From positions 4,108,001-4,172,000 of the forward strand of contig NZ_ARWA01000001.1 of NCBI RefSeq assembly GCF_000385335.1: a stretch of 64,000 nt of DNA. Reading direction: 5' to 3'. The notes under the pieces are model-generated. The model did no database searches, was not told where the DNA came from, and saw only the letters and a program-made list of their open reading frames with translations. Of the stretch, positions 35,675 to 45,500 are shown in pieces. How positions within the stretch are numbered: position 1 is the stretch's first letter; every line of letters begins with the position of its first letter. A program made the translations under genes and the position numbers. The DNA comes from Methyloferula stellata AR4 (GTDB taxonomy: Bacteria; Pseudomonadota; Alphaproteobacteria; Rhizobiales; Beijerinckiaceae).

Positions 35675-36544
35675 TTAGTCTGTGAGCTGTTTGCGGATTT
35701 GCAGCAATTCCTGATGGCGCGCATCGGTCGTCTTTGGATAGCTCATCTCAAGACCTTCGAGCATATCGAGGACAATCTGGGACACGATGAGCCGAGCGTT
35801 CTCTTTGTCGTCGGCGGGAACGACATACCAGGGCGAATCCTTCGTGCTTGTTGCGCCGAGGCATTCCTCATAGGCCTTCATGTAGTGCTTCCAGAATTTC
35901 CGTTCTGCGATGTCCGCGAGACTAAATTTCCAGTTCTTTTCCGGTTCGTCGATCCGCGCCAGAAAGCGGTTCCGCTGTTCTTCCTTGGAGAGATGAAGAA
36001 AGAATTTCACGATGCGGGTTCCGTTGGCGTGAAGGTGTTTCTCTAAATCGACGATCGAACGGTACCTGTCGTGCCAGATCTGCTTGTCATCTTTTGGCGG
36101 ATCCACAAGGCCTTCGCTGCTGAGAAGCTCCGGATGCACGCGAATAATCAAGACCTCTTCATAATAAGATCGGTTGAAGATTCCGATCTTCCCGCGCGCC
36201 GGCAGATCGCGTGTCGTACGCCAGAGAAAATCATGCTCCAATTCGGCGGCGCTTGGATGTTTGAAACTGAACACCTGGCAGCCCTGCGGATTAACCCCGG
36301 ACATCACATGCCTGATGGCACCGTCCTTACCCGCCGCATCCATGGCCTGGAAGATCAAAAGGATTGCGTGGCGGTTGGAGGCGTAGAGGAGCTGCTGTTG
36401 CGAACTCAGTTGCTCGACGTGGTCCTTCAGAATTTTCTCGTATTGGTCCTTCGACTTGTAAACGGGATCGACCTTGGTCGGCCACTTATCGAGATTGACC
36501 TCGTCGCCTTCCTTTACACGGAAGTCTTTTGCACTGATTTTCAT
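35675..36544 (-). CDS. ppk2: Polyphosphate kinase 2
   Basis: This 289-residue PPK2-family enzyme uses polyphosphate to phosphorylate nucleotides. It shows Walker A in [22 protein letters not shown], lid and Walker B residues in [19 protein letters not shown], and the [26 protein letters not shown] block. The length fits the single-domain PPK2 group that phosphorylates AMP or ADP; the subclass is not certain. It follows the P-type ATPase gene by 57 bases on the same strand, so the two may be co-expressed, with polyphosphate supplying ATP for the pump. Confidence 0.93.
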   Translation of the reverse strand: MKISAKDFRVKEGDEVNLDKWPTKVDPVYKSKDQYEKILKDHVEQLSSQQQLLYASNRHAILLIFQAMDAAGKDGAIRHVMSGVNPQGCQVFSFKHPSAAELEHDFLWRTTRDLPARGKIGIFNRSYYEEVLIIRVHPELLSSEGLVDPPKDDKQIWHDRYRSIVDLEKHLHANGTRIVKFFLHLSKEEQRNRFLARIDEPEKNWKFSLADIAERKFWKHYMKAYEECLGATSTKDSPWYVVPADDKENARLIVSQIVLDMLEGLEMSYPKTTDARHQELLQIRKQLTD

Positions 36545-36601
36545 TTCTATCCCCTCGCCGATGCTGACCGCATGATTGGGGCCGGGGTCGCCGGCTTGTT
36601 T

Positions 36602-39442
36602 CTACTTGACCGTCTTTTCGCTATCGATCGGTTCGTCGCTGGGTTTCATGCCGCTTTTGGTCTCCATCTGATCGTTATCACGGAGGCCGAGTTGAACCGG
36701 GACTGCTTTCGGCTTCTCGTCGTGGAGGATCCAGACCTGCGGCCAGCGAAAGGCGCTGGTCCGATGTGACGACCAATAGAGCCAGCCACCGCCGCTGCCG
36801 GCAGCCAAGACGATCAGTGTGCCGGCGGCCGCCGCGAGGCGCCAATGACCGGAGACCCAGCCGCGGCCTGTCCGGGCCGCCGTCTCAGCCGATTGAAACT
36901 GTCCGCCTTCCGGCGAGCCTGCGGGCATGCGCGGATGTTGGGACTTGTTCCAAGCATGCTGGGCATGCGGCTTTAAAGAGACGCTTTTGAGCGGATCCAG
37001 GATTCGATACGCGAGCAGTTTCACCGGATCGGTTATGAGGAACCAACCCAAAGCATAAAACCAAACCAGCGCCGCCCAACCCCACCAAAGCGGGGTCACA
37101 AGGAATCCAAGGACGCAGATCAGCGTCGCTGCCGCCTGCGTGCCGAGTACGGCCATCCATAAGATCCGCGCCGGACGTATGGACCACCACGGGCCGGGTG
37201 TGCGGGTCTGGAAGATGGTCAGATGTCCAGCCACCGAGAGCATCAGATACATCATGGTCTGTATCTGCGGCCGGTCGATGTGAAAGACGCGGTCGCCGAG
37301 ATAAAACAGCCCGAACGCGGCAATAGGGCCAACGAGGCCGAGCACGGTGGCGATCCCCAGTACCGTGCGCATGTTCCAGGCTTCGGGCTTGTCCCTATAG
37401 ATGACATTGTCATAAGCGATGGACAGAATCGCTCCGTCGTTGAGCAGCGCCAGCATCACGATCATGATCGCCGTCAACGGATAAAAATTGAAGATCAGAA
37501 TCGCGGCCGTCATGAACAAGAGCACGCGCAGCGTCTCGGCGATGCGATACATCGCGTAACTGTTCATCCGCTGAAAGATCTTCCGGCTTTCCTTGATGGC
37601 GTCGATAATCACCGATAGCCCCGGCGCCACTAGCACGATGGAGGCAGCTGCACGCGCAGCGTCCGTCGCGCCGGAAACAGCGAAGCCGCAGTCGGCCTTC
37701 TTCAGCGCGGGGGCGTCATTGACGCCATCACCGGTCATGCCCACGATGTGGCCATGCTTTTGCAACACATCGACGATGTGGAATTTGTGCTCCGGGAACA
37801 CCTGGGCGAAACCGTCCGCCTGCTCGATGGATTTGGTCATCGCCGCGGTCTCCTCAGTCGTGGAGTCGCCGAGGGTCGCACCATCGAGAATATTCGTTCC
37901 CATCCCCAACGTTTTTGCCATCTCCCGTGCAATTGCAAGGGCATCGCCCGTCACCATCTTGATCTTCACGCCCATCTCAGCCGCAGTCGCGATGGTGGTT
38001 TTGGCGTCCTCACGCGGTGGGTCGAACATCGGCAGCACGCCGAGCAATTGCCATTTCCCGTCTCCATCTGCCTGGGCCACACCAAGCGCACGAAAGCCGC
38101 GGGCCGCGAAGTCATTGACGGCCTTGTCGACAGCCTCTTTCACAGTCGCGGCATTGGCCGATAGAGCCTGAATGACTTGAGGCGCTCCCTTCGTCACCTT
38201 GAATATGCTTCCATCAGCGGCCTTGACGGTCGCCTCGGTGCGCTTATGCACTGGATCGAACGGCACAAAATGCGTGACTTGAAAGGGCTTCAGCGCCTGC
38301 TTGTCCTTCAGGCCACCGATGACGGCGAGATCGATGGTGTCGTCGTCGTCCGCTCGCGAGGCCAGGGCGCCAGCAAGAATGAGCTCGTCGGAGGTGACCT
38401 TGTCGAGACAGAACGGATCGCCCAGCGTCAGCTTGTTCTGCGTGAGGGTGCCGGTCTTGTCGGCACAGAGCACGTCCACGCCGGCCAGTTCCTCGATGGC
38501 GACAAGCTTACTCACGATAGCTTGTTTCTTCGCGAGCAGCCGTGCGCCGACCGCCATTGTCACCGATAGAACCGTGGGCATTGCCACCGGGATCGCCGCG
38601 ACGGTGAGGACAAGGGCGAACTGCAAAGTCGTGAGAATCGGGTTACCGCGATAAAGTCCAACAGCGATGATCACCGCTACCATCGTCACCGCCAACATGA
38701 TCAGATAGTTGCCGATCTTCAGCACGGCTTTCTGGAAATGGCTGACGGTAACTGCGGTCTCCACCAGTTCCGCTGTTTTGCCGAAATAGGTGTTCGCGCC
38801 CGTGGCATAGACCAGCGCACCGATCTCGCCGCGACGCATGATCGAACCGGAGAATATGGCATCGCCGGATTTGCATGTTTTGGGCAGCGACTCACCAGTC
38901 AACGCCGACTGGTCCACGGACACCTCGTCGCCGTCCAGCAAACGCGCATCTGCCGGCACGATGTCGCCCAGGCGCAATCGGATGGCGTCGCCGGGCACCA
39001 ACTCACGCGCCGCGGGCGTGACCCACTTTCCATCGCGTTTCACACGGGCCGTGATCGCCAGCTTGGCTTTGAGCGCCGCGATCGCATTGCCAGCCTGACG
39101 TTCTTCCCAGAATCCGATCACGGCGTTCGCAACAAGCAGCAGCAAGATGATAAAGAAGTCTGGCCAGTGGCGCACGACGCCGGAGAGCACGACCGCGACT
39201 TCGATCATCCAGGGGATCGGACCCCAAAAATAGCTAAGAAATTTCAGAAACGGATTGGCTTTTTTTTCTTCAATCTCGTTCGGCCCATATTGGATCAGCC
39301 GCTTCTGCGCCTCTGCCTGCGTGAGGCCTTCTGGTGAAGACCCTAGCTTTTTCTCCATCTCGGCCAGCGGTAGGGATTTTAGATCGTCCGTCGGTTTGGG
39401 CTTCGACTTGGCAGACGTGACCCTGTCGGCTTTGGCTGCCAT
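36602..39442 (-). CDS. Proton-translocating P-type ATPase (P3A) with C-terminal extension
   Basis: This 946-residue plasma-membrane H+-ATPase has the actuator motif ALTGESLP, phosphorylation motif CADKTGTLTQNKL, hinge MTGDGVNDAPALKKAD, and about ten membrane helices. It would export protons with ATP. Residues from about 833 on, where typical P3A pumps end, continue as HPRMPAGSPEGGQFQSAE, a further hydrophobic helix (LAAAAGTLIVLAAGSGGGWLYW) and a charged end. PAGSPEGGQF resembles a motif seen in many unrelated, phage-linked proteins. The extension may be a regulatory add-on. The ATG at 39442 follows AAAGGAG; the frame opens to 39484. Confidence 0.93.
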   Translation of the reverse strand: MAAKADRVTSAKSKPKPTDDLKSLPLAEMEKKLGSSPEGLTQAEAQKRLIQYGPNEIEEKKANPFLKFLSYFWGPIPWMIEVAVVLSGVVRHWPDFFIILLLLVANAVIGFWEERQAGNAIAALKAKLAITARVKRDGKWVTPAARELVPGDAIRLRLGDIVPADARLLDGDEVSVDQSALTGESLPKTCKSGDAIFSGSIMRRGEIGALVYATGANTYFGKTAELVETAVTVSHFQKAVLKIGNYLIMLAVTMVAVIIAVGLYRGNPILTTLQFALVLTVAAIPVAMPTVLSVTMAVGARLLAKKQAIVSKLVAIEELAGVDVLCADKTGTLTQNKLTLGDPFCLDKVTSDELILAGALASRADDDDTIDLAVIGGLKDKQALKPFQVTHFVPFDPVHKRTEATVKAADGSIFKVTKGAPQVIQALSANAATVKEAVDKAVNDFAARGFRALGVAQADGDGKWQLLGVLPMFDPPREDAKTTIATAAEMGVKIKMVTGDALAIAREMAKTLGMGTNILDGATLGDSTTEETAAMTKSIEQADGFAQVFPEHKFHIVDVLQKHGHIVGMTGDGVNDAPALKKADCGFAVSGATDAARAAASIVLVAPGLSVIIDAIKESRKIFQRMNSYAMYRIAETLRVLLFMTAAILIFNFYPLTAIMIVMLALLNDGAILSIAYDNVIYRDKPEAWNMRTVLGIATVLGLVGPIAAFGLFYLGDRVFHIDRPQIQTMMYLMLSVAGHLTIFQTRTPGPWWSIRPARILWMAVLGTQAAATLICVLGFLVTPLWWGWAALVWFYALGWFLITDPVKLLAYRILDPLKSVSLKPHAQHAWNKSQHPRMPAGSPEGGQFQSAETAARTGRGWVSGHWRLAAAAGTLIVLAAGSGGGWLYWSSHRTSAFRWPQVWILHDEKPKAVPVQLGLRDNDQMETKSGMKPSDEPIDSEKTVK

Positions 39443-39576
39443 GATCGAAACTCCTTTATCTTCGCCTAAATTGACACGCTCCAATTTATTAGAGCATCAG
39501 ACCCACGAGGGGTCCCGCGCTTCGCGGAAATCCGATGCATCGAAAAGTCGATTGGACGACATGCCACTTGAACTGA

Positions 39577-40347
39577 TCACGCAGCGACAAGCTTGAGCCC
39601 GTAATACGTCAGGAATGCATCATCATAGGCCTCGTCGACCGTCGTCGATGCATCATATGCCGGGCTGTCCTTGACCCTCTGACGATCCGCATCGACGTTC
39701 ACCACTTTAGCGAGCCAATCGATATTTCGGACCGATTTCGGCGAGATGAGCACCTTCTTTCCTGGCCACCAGTTCTTCGTATCGACGACGAGGTAATGGA
39801 CGCTCCAATCGGCATCCTCGAGAATAAAGTCATCGACGTGACCGATCTCGCCGTCATTGGCATGAATGTGGTAGCCGGTAACGGCTTCGATGCTGCGCAG
39901 ATGCGGATCATCTGCGCTTTTCCGAGCATCGGCCATATTTTTATCGGTCGGCGCAATCCCTTGTTTTGGAGCTTCCGTCCAGGTCGCGCCCACATATCCG
40001 TAACTGTCGGTGAAAGACCCATTGCCCCAATAGGGACTCCAACCGTAGTAATCGTAGATATTGGTTTCGATCTGACGCGACACCGGCCGATCTGTATCGA
40101 CATCCGGGCTATCCTTGACCTGTTGCATGGTCAATTCGACCGTGAATGCGTGTCCTTTCGGATCGAGCTGCCCCAACATCATGGGGGTCAGAAGGACTTT
40201 GCGACCCGACAGCCAATCGCCAGTGTCGACGATCAGCCAACGGATCTGCCAATTGGTGTCGTCGAACAAAAAGTCGCTGACGGTTCCAATCCGGCCATCG
40301 GTCGCAGCGATAGCGTAACCTTTCATCACTGATGCATTACCTAACAT
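39577..40347 (-). CDS. PRC-barrel domain protein (two domains)
   Basis: This 256-residue protein contains two PRC-barrel-like units, about residues 5-85 (KGYAIAATDGRIGTVSDFLFDDTNWQIRWLIVD) and 155-240 (TGYHIHANDGEIGHVDDFILEDADWSVHYLVVD), joined by a Tyr/Gly-rich linker (YYGWSPYWGNGSF). No signal peptide or membrane segment is seen. PRC barrels bind RNA, proteins or membranes and the domain is frequent in stress gene clusters; the function here is not known. It lies 134 bases upstream of the ATPase gene on the same strand. Confidence 0.85.
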   Translation of the reverse strand: MLGNASVMKGYAIAATDGRIGTVSDFLFDDTNWQIRWLIVDTGDWLSGRKVLLTPMMLGQLDPKGHAFTVELTMQQVKDSPDVDTDRPVSRQIETNIYDYYGWSPYWGNGSFTDSYGYVGATWTEAPKQGIAPTDKNMADARKSADDPHLRSIEAVTGYHIHANDGEIGHVDDFILEDADWSVHYLVVDTKNWWPGKKVLISPKSVRNIDWLAKVVNVDADRQRVKDSPAYDASTTVDEAYDDAFLTYYGLKLVAA

Positions 40348-40536
40348 CGCATGCTCCTTTTGTCTCTAGCGCTGTCATCAAGCGCGGCGCGAAAGACCCT
40401 TTCTCGAAGAGGAGCTGATATCCTTATCGAGCTTATGATCGCCGCCATCAGCTGTCTGCCTGGACAAGGCGATCCGTCGGCGTTTCGGTGAGGCCGAAAG
40501 TGGAAGGGTTGAGACTGGCCGCACCTTTTAAAAAAT

Positions 40537-41421
40537 TCACATTACGGAAGTTTTGCTCAGCGGTATGGAGCCATTCGCCTTTTGCGGCGCAGTCTCCTTT
40601 CCTGCCAATGCAAGGGCGACCGCGGGGTTCATGCTATCGACCATGGACGTCGGCATCAGGATCGTGGCGCCGCGTTCCTTAGTCGTCTCGTAGATGATGT
40701 TCATGGCCCGCAATTGCAGACCCATCGGATGCTCGGCATAGGTCATCGCCGCCTCAACAAAACTTGCTGCGATCACCGCTTCAGCAGAGCCTAAGATCAC
40801 ACGCGCCTGCTTTTCCCGTTCGGCCTGGGCCTGCCGGGACATGGCGTCCTGCAGCGCGACCGGGATCGCGACATCGCGGATCTCAACGGACTTTACGGAG
40901 ATTCCCCAATCGGCGATCTTGCCGCCGATTTCGCCCCGTAATATTTCGTCGGCAGCTGTGCGTTCCGATAGAAGCGCCGACAGCATCGAAGAGCCTATCA
41001 TTTCGCGCAGCGAGGTCTGGGCGACTCGATCGATGGCTTCCCGGTAGTTCGTGATGTTCAAAGCAGCCTTTTGTGCGTCATGGACAAACCAGAAAATGAT
41101 CGCATCCACATTCACGGGCACAGTATCTCTGGTCAGCGCCTGTTCCGCGCTAAAAGCGGTCGTCTGGATGCGTTGGTCGATGACGGCAACGACATTGTCG
41201 ACGACGGGCAGGATAAGGAAAAGCCCCGGCCCCTTGACGCCAAGCAATTTACCGGCGCGCAGAATGACGAATTTTTCCCATGTGTTCGCCATCTTAAGCG
41301 CGGAAGAGATGATGATCGCAGCCGCGACGAAGGCAGCGCCCCAATAAACATGCCCCATCGCGCCCAATCCGACACCAATGGCAATAGTGACTATAGTCAG
41401 AAATAAGGTAATGGGATTCAT
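40537..41421 (-). CDS. Slipin-family SPFH/band 7 membrane protein
   Basis: This 294-residue stomatin-like protein has two N-terminal hydrophobic segments (FLTIVTIAIGVGLGAM and VYWGAAFVAAAIIISSAL), followed by the SPFH domain: EKFVILRAGKLLGVKGPGLFLILPVVD, TRDTVPVNVDAIIFWFVHDA and MSRQAQAEREKQARVILGSAEAV. Slipins scaffold membrane microdomains and often accompany a NfeD protein, absent here. AGGAG lies nine bases before the ATG at 41421; the frame opens to 41463. A FixJ-like box lies 155 bases upstream. Confidence 0.9.
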   Translation of the reverse strand: MNPITLFLTIVTIAIGVGLGAMGHVYWGAAFVAAAIIISSALKMANTWEKFVILRAGKLLGVKGPGLFLILPVVDNVVAVIDQRIQTTAFSAEQALTRDTVPVNVDAIIFWFVHDAQKAALNITNYREAIDRVAQTSLREMIGSSMLSALLSERTAADEILRGEIGGKIADWGISVKSVEIRDVAIPVALQDAMSRQAQAEREKQARVILGSAEAVIAASFVEAAMTYAEHPMGLQLRAMNIIYETTKERGATILMPTSMVDSMNPAVALALAGKETAPQKANGSIPLSKTSVM

Positions 41422-41463
41422 CGACGCGGCTCCTCGCTTATCGTGCCGCCCCTCAGACATCAT

Positions 41464-41886
41464 CAGACCCGGCGCTATTCGTTGCGTGAATGCCGCTTGC
41501 GAGCCCAGTTTCAGACCTACTCACAGTGGGTCAGCTGTTTAGCCATATAAGTCCCTGGCCGACAGGTATGGAGACTCGGAATCTACTTAGATCCAAAGCG
41601 CCGAAATCAGCTATGCCAAGACCGGCTTAACGCGGGCGGCATGCTTGGCTGCTTCCCGAGCAATTCGGCAAGTCCGCCAACTCAGTGATGGGCGACGGGC
41701 AAAATGGCAAAAGGTAGGCGATCCGGCGGTGCCTGGGCGGTGTCCGAGAGAGCCGGTTCAGAGCTGAGCAGCTCTGACACATGACGAAGCTTTCCCATGT
41801 GTGCCCCCGGATGATCGCAGTGAGGTTTTCGTCACTTTCAAATGAAAGAAGCCGGACATGTTTGCATCGCGGTCGTGAACGAGTCC
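41464..41886. other. Intergenic region upstream of slipin
   Basis: These 423 bases have no gene. They hold the FixJ-like copy at 41576-41590 and otherwise nothing I recognise. Short frames here overlap the receiver gene and are not supported. Confidence 0.5.
41576..41590 (-). promoter_or_regulatory. FixJ-like box, copy 4 (CTAAGTAGATTCCGA)
   Basis: The minus strand reads CTAAGTAGATTCCGA, one base different from copy 2, and points toward the slipin gene starting at 41421. Confidence 0.6.
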
Positions 41887-42252
41887 TCAGGACGCGACCG
41901 CAGCGTCAAGCGCGCGTTGAATGGCCCATGCAAGGTCGGGTTCACGAAAAGGCTTCTGGATCACTACTGCGCCTGGCCGGCGCGCCAAGACTTCGGATCG
42001 ATCGCCACTGATGAAGAAGTGCGGAACGAATCCGGTGTGGAGTATTTCCTCGACAGCTGAGATGCCATTTCCATTGGCGAGCCGCACGTCGAGGATCATC
42101 AGGTCCGGTCGGTATCGAACCGCAGCGGTCACGGTATCAGCCTCGGTTGCCTCGATCGCGCAAACCTCGTGACCCATTTCTTCGAGCGTCTCGGCAAGCA
42201 ACATGCCGATCAGCGCGTCATCCTCAGCGATGAGGACACGGAGTCCCTTCAT
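41887..42252 (-). CDS. Single-domain response regulator
   Basis: This 121-residue receiver (CheY-like) has acidic pair E10/D11/D12 in LIAEDDALIGMLL, phosphoacceptor D55 in LMILDVRLANGNG, and the conserved Lys in VIQKPFREPDL. There is no output domain, so it works as a phosphate relay, sink or protein-binding regulator. It is divergent from the giant sensor kinase gene, with the 288-base shared region containing a FixJ-like box pointing toward it. A partner role with that kinase is likely. Confidence 0.92.
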   Translation of the reverse strand: MKGLRVLIAEDDALIGMLLAETLEEMGHEVCAIEATEADTVTAAVRYRPDLMILDVRLANGNGISAVEEILHTGFVPHFFISGDRSEVLARRPGAVVIQKPFREPDLAWAIQRALDAAVAS

Positions 42253-42296
42253 CGTTCACGTCACTTTCAGTCGCATCATTCAGCCAAACTTTAACG

Positions 42297-42310
42297 GGGT
42301 TGTACAACCC
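42297..42310. promoter_or_regulatory. Perfect palindrome GGGTTGTACAACCC between receiver and kinase genes
   Basis: A 14-base perfect palindrome lies in the divergent region. The 11-base motif with TTTAACGGGGT at 42291-42300 recurs as TTAAACGGGGT near 42340. Possible operator of an unidentified regulator. Confidence 0.35.
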
Positions 42311-42409
42311 AAAGACGAAGCAACCTTTACCGGCCACTTAAACGGGGTCAAACGGTCGAAAACCCGTCTGCGAGGGACTATACTCAACCAATGATCGGCG
42401 AAGACAGGA

Positions 42410-42424
42410 TCGGAAACTACTTAA
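42410..42424 (-). promoter_or_regulatory. FixJ-like box, copy 5 (TTAAGTAGTTTCCGA)
   Basis: The minus strand reads TTAAGTAGTTTCCGA; 14 of 15 positions match copy 2. It lies 158 bases upstream of the receiver gene in its orientation and 117 bases upstream of the divergent sensor kinase gene, so it could serve both. Confidence 0.6.
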
Positions 42425-42540
42425 GACCGTGAACGCTGCGGCTGACCGATGCTCGCTCTACCTGACGCTTAAATTACAATTCCGCATCTCCGGCGAGGAA
42501 CAGACGTGATATATTGAGCTGAGCCTCCCATGTTTAGGAA

Positions 42541-45500
42541 ATGGTCATTAAGAAGAAGTGTAAAATGCGAGTCAGTCTTCCGCGTCAGACCAAGGCTGCT
42601 AAACCGAAACCGGTCCGTCCGCCGCTGTCGGCGCATGACTTGAAGATCTTTCCGATCGTCGGAATAGGTGCCTCAGCAGGTGGCCTCGAGGCATGCCGGA
42701 AACTCGTGGAGGCGCTGCCGATTGACACCGGCATGGCCTTTATACTTGTCCAGCATCTCGATCCGACCCATGAAAGCATGATGGTGGACCTGCTCGCCGG
42801 TCACACGCGAGTGACCGTTTTGCAAGCAATGGATGGGATGCTGATCGAGCCCGATCATCTCTACGTCATCCCGCCTGGAACCTATCTTTCTGTCGGTAAC
42901 GGCGCACTTCACCTTTCGCAGCCTCAAGCGCCTCATGGCGCGCGCCTGCCTTTCGACTTTTTGCTGCACTCATTGGCGGAAGAGTGCGGTACGCGCGCCA
43001 TCAGCGTGATCCTGTCGGGCACGGGAGGCGACGGCAGCCTTGGACTGAAGTCTGTGAAGGAGAAAGGCGGCCTCGTCATCGCGCAAGACCCCGGCGAGGC
43101 CGCTTATGACGGCATGCCGCGCAGCGCCATCATGACAGGCATGGTGGACCTTGTGCTTGCGATTGAGAAGATTCCCAAGGCACTCATCGAATATAACTGG
43201 AGAACAGCGGTCGCTCACGGCCATGACAATTCCATGTCGTCGGAGGAAACACAAGATTGGCTGGCCGAGATCATCAATCTTCTTCGCACGAAAACGGCTC
43301 ACGATTTCACGTTTTACAAGCAGGGCACGCTACGGCGCCGGATTGAGCGGCGCATGGGGATGGTTGGGATCGAGGCCGGAGACACGGCTCATTATCTCGA
43401 TAGACTGCGGAGCGATGCGAGCGAACTCGAGCTTCTGGCCAAAGACCTGCTCATCAATGTCACGGGCTTCTTTCGTGATCCGAAAGTGTTCGATCACTTG
43501 GCGGAGAAAATCATTCCGGACCTCGTTCGCGGCCAGACGGATGATCGCCCGCTCCGCATCTGGGTTGCCGGGTGCAGCACCGGCGAGGAGACTTACTCCC
43601 TGGCCATGCTTTTTCGCGAAGAGATCTCGGCGGCGAAGCGCAACATCAAACTGCAGCTATTCGCCTCCGATGTCGATCCGGATGCCGTCGCCATTGCGCG
43701 AGAGGGTCTTTATCCGGAAACCATCGAAACAAATGTCTCGCAGGCGCGGCTTGCCCGTTTCTTCTCAAAGGAGGAGCATAGTTACAGGGTTCTGCCCGAA
43801 CTCCGCGCAGCGGTTGTCTTCACGGTGCAAGATGTGCTGGCTGATCCGCCGTTCTCACGCCTCGATCTGGTTTCATGCCGAAACCTTCTCATTTATCTGC
43901 ACCCCGATGCGCAGGCGAAGGTGATTTCGCTGTTCCATTTTGCGCTGCGCGAGGGTGGTATTCTCCTTCTTGGTACCTCGGAGACCGTCGGCGAGTCCGA
44001 TGGCCGCTTCGAGGTGATTTCAAGGCCCGAGCGGCTCTATCGCCATATTGGCCGCCTGCGCCCGGGCGAATTGGGTTTCATAATGAGCCCCGGCGACGGC
44101 ACTCGAATGCCGACGCGTCCGGGGCAAGGCCCGGCGCCTACGCGTCAGGCCGTTCTCGCCGACCTTTGCCGGCAGCTGGTCCTGGAGACCTATGCTCCGG
44201 CAGCCGTCCTGATCAACAGCAAGCATGAGTGTCTTTATTTCTTGGGACCGACAGACCGTTATCTGCGCTTGCCGCCTGGTACTCCTACATATGATTTACT
44301 GGCCATGACGAGTAACGGCCTGCGCACCAAGCTCCGCTCGGCCATCCAACAGGCTAATCAGAAAAAGGCGCGCGTTGTCTCTTCCGGCGGCAAGGCGGAT
44401 CATGATGGAGATCTGCGTTCGTTCAGCATCGCCGTGCAGCCGGTTCTAAGCGGTGACGAGGAGCTTTTGCTGATTTGCTTCATCGATGAGCCGAAGCAAG
44501 ATCGCAGTCGAGGCGGCCCCTCTCCTCCAGAGGATATGCCGCGAATCGCTACGCTCGAGCAGGAACTGGAAGCCACGAGGATTGAGCTTCAGGGGGCTAT
44601 CCGCAATCTTGAGATTTCGAGCGAGGAGCAGAAGGCAATCAACGAAGAAGCGTTATCCGTCAACGAGGAATATCAATCGACAAACGAGGAGCTGCTCACC
44701 TCCAAGGAAGAGTTGCAGTCGCTCAACGAGGAGCTAACTGCCCTTAACGGCCAACTCCAAGAAACCTTGGAGCGGCAGCGTACGACCTCCAACGATCTGC
44801 AAAATGTCCTGTATAGCACCGATGTTGCGACGCTCTTCCTCGACACCAATCTTGATATCCGCTTCTATACGCCGGCCACCAAATCACTCTTCAACGTTAT
44901 TCCGAGCGACGTCGGGCGTCCCCTTGCCGACCTCAACTCGCTGGCGGCCGACGGCACGCTTTTGAGCGATGCCAGAACGGTGCTGAAGAGCCTGGCACCG
45001 ATCGAGCGGGAGATCGAAGCACAAGGCGGCGCCTGGTATATCCGCCGAATCTTGCCTTACCGGACCCAAGACAATGGGGTCGAAGGCGTCGTGATCACTT
45101 TTGCCGATATCACAGAGCGGCGGCACACCGCGGATGCGCTGGAGGCGGCCAAGCGGCAAGCAGAGCAGGCCACTGTCGCTAAATCGCGCTTCCTCGCGAC
45201 CGCCAGCCATGACCTCCGCCAACCGCTGCAAGCACTCAGCCTGATGCGAGGCATTCTGGAAAAAAGGATCAGAGAGAATAGGAAGGAGGAGGCCCTAGAG
45301 CTCGTCATACGGCTTGATGAGACCGCCGCCGCAATGTCCGGCATGTTGAACACGCTGCTCGACATCAATCAGATTGAGGCCGGCACGGTCCACGTCGAAA
45401 TGGTCAGCTTTCCCATCAATGATCTGCTTGATCGGTTAAGGGATGAATTTAGCTATCAAGCGCAAGCACAGAAGCTTGCCCTGCACGTCGTACCCTGCGG

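Noticed and set aside
19670-42540. FNR/FixK boxes (TTGAT-N4-ATCAA) and EcfG promoters (GGAAC-N16/17-CGTT)
   Set aside because: I looked for these near the island promoters and found only half sites, so I do not claim them.
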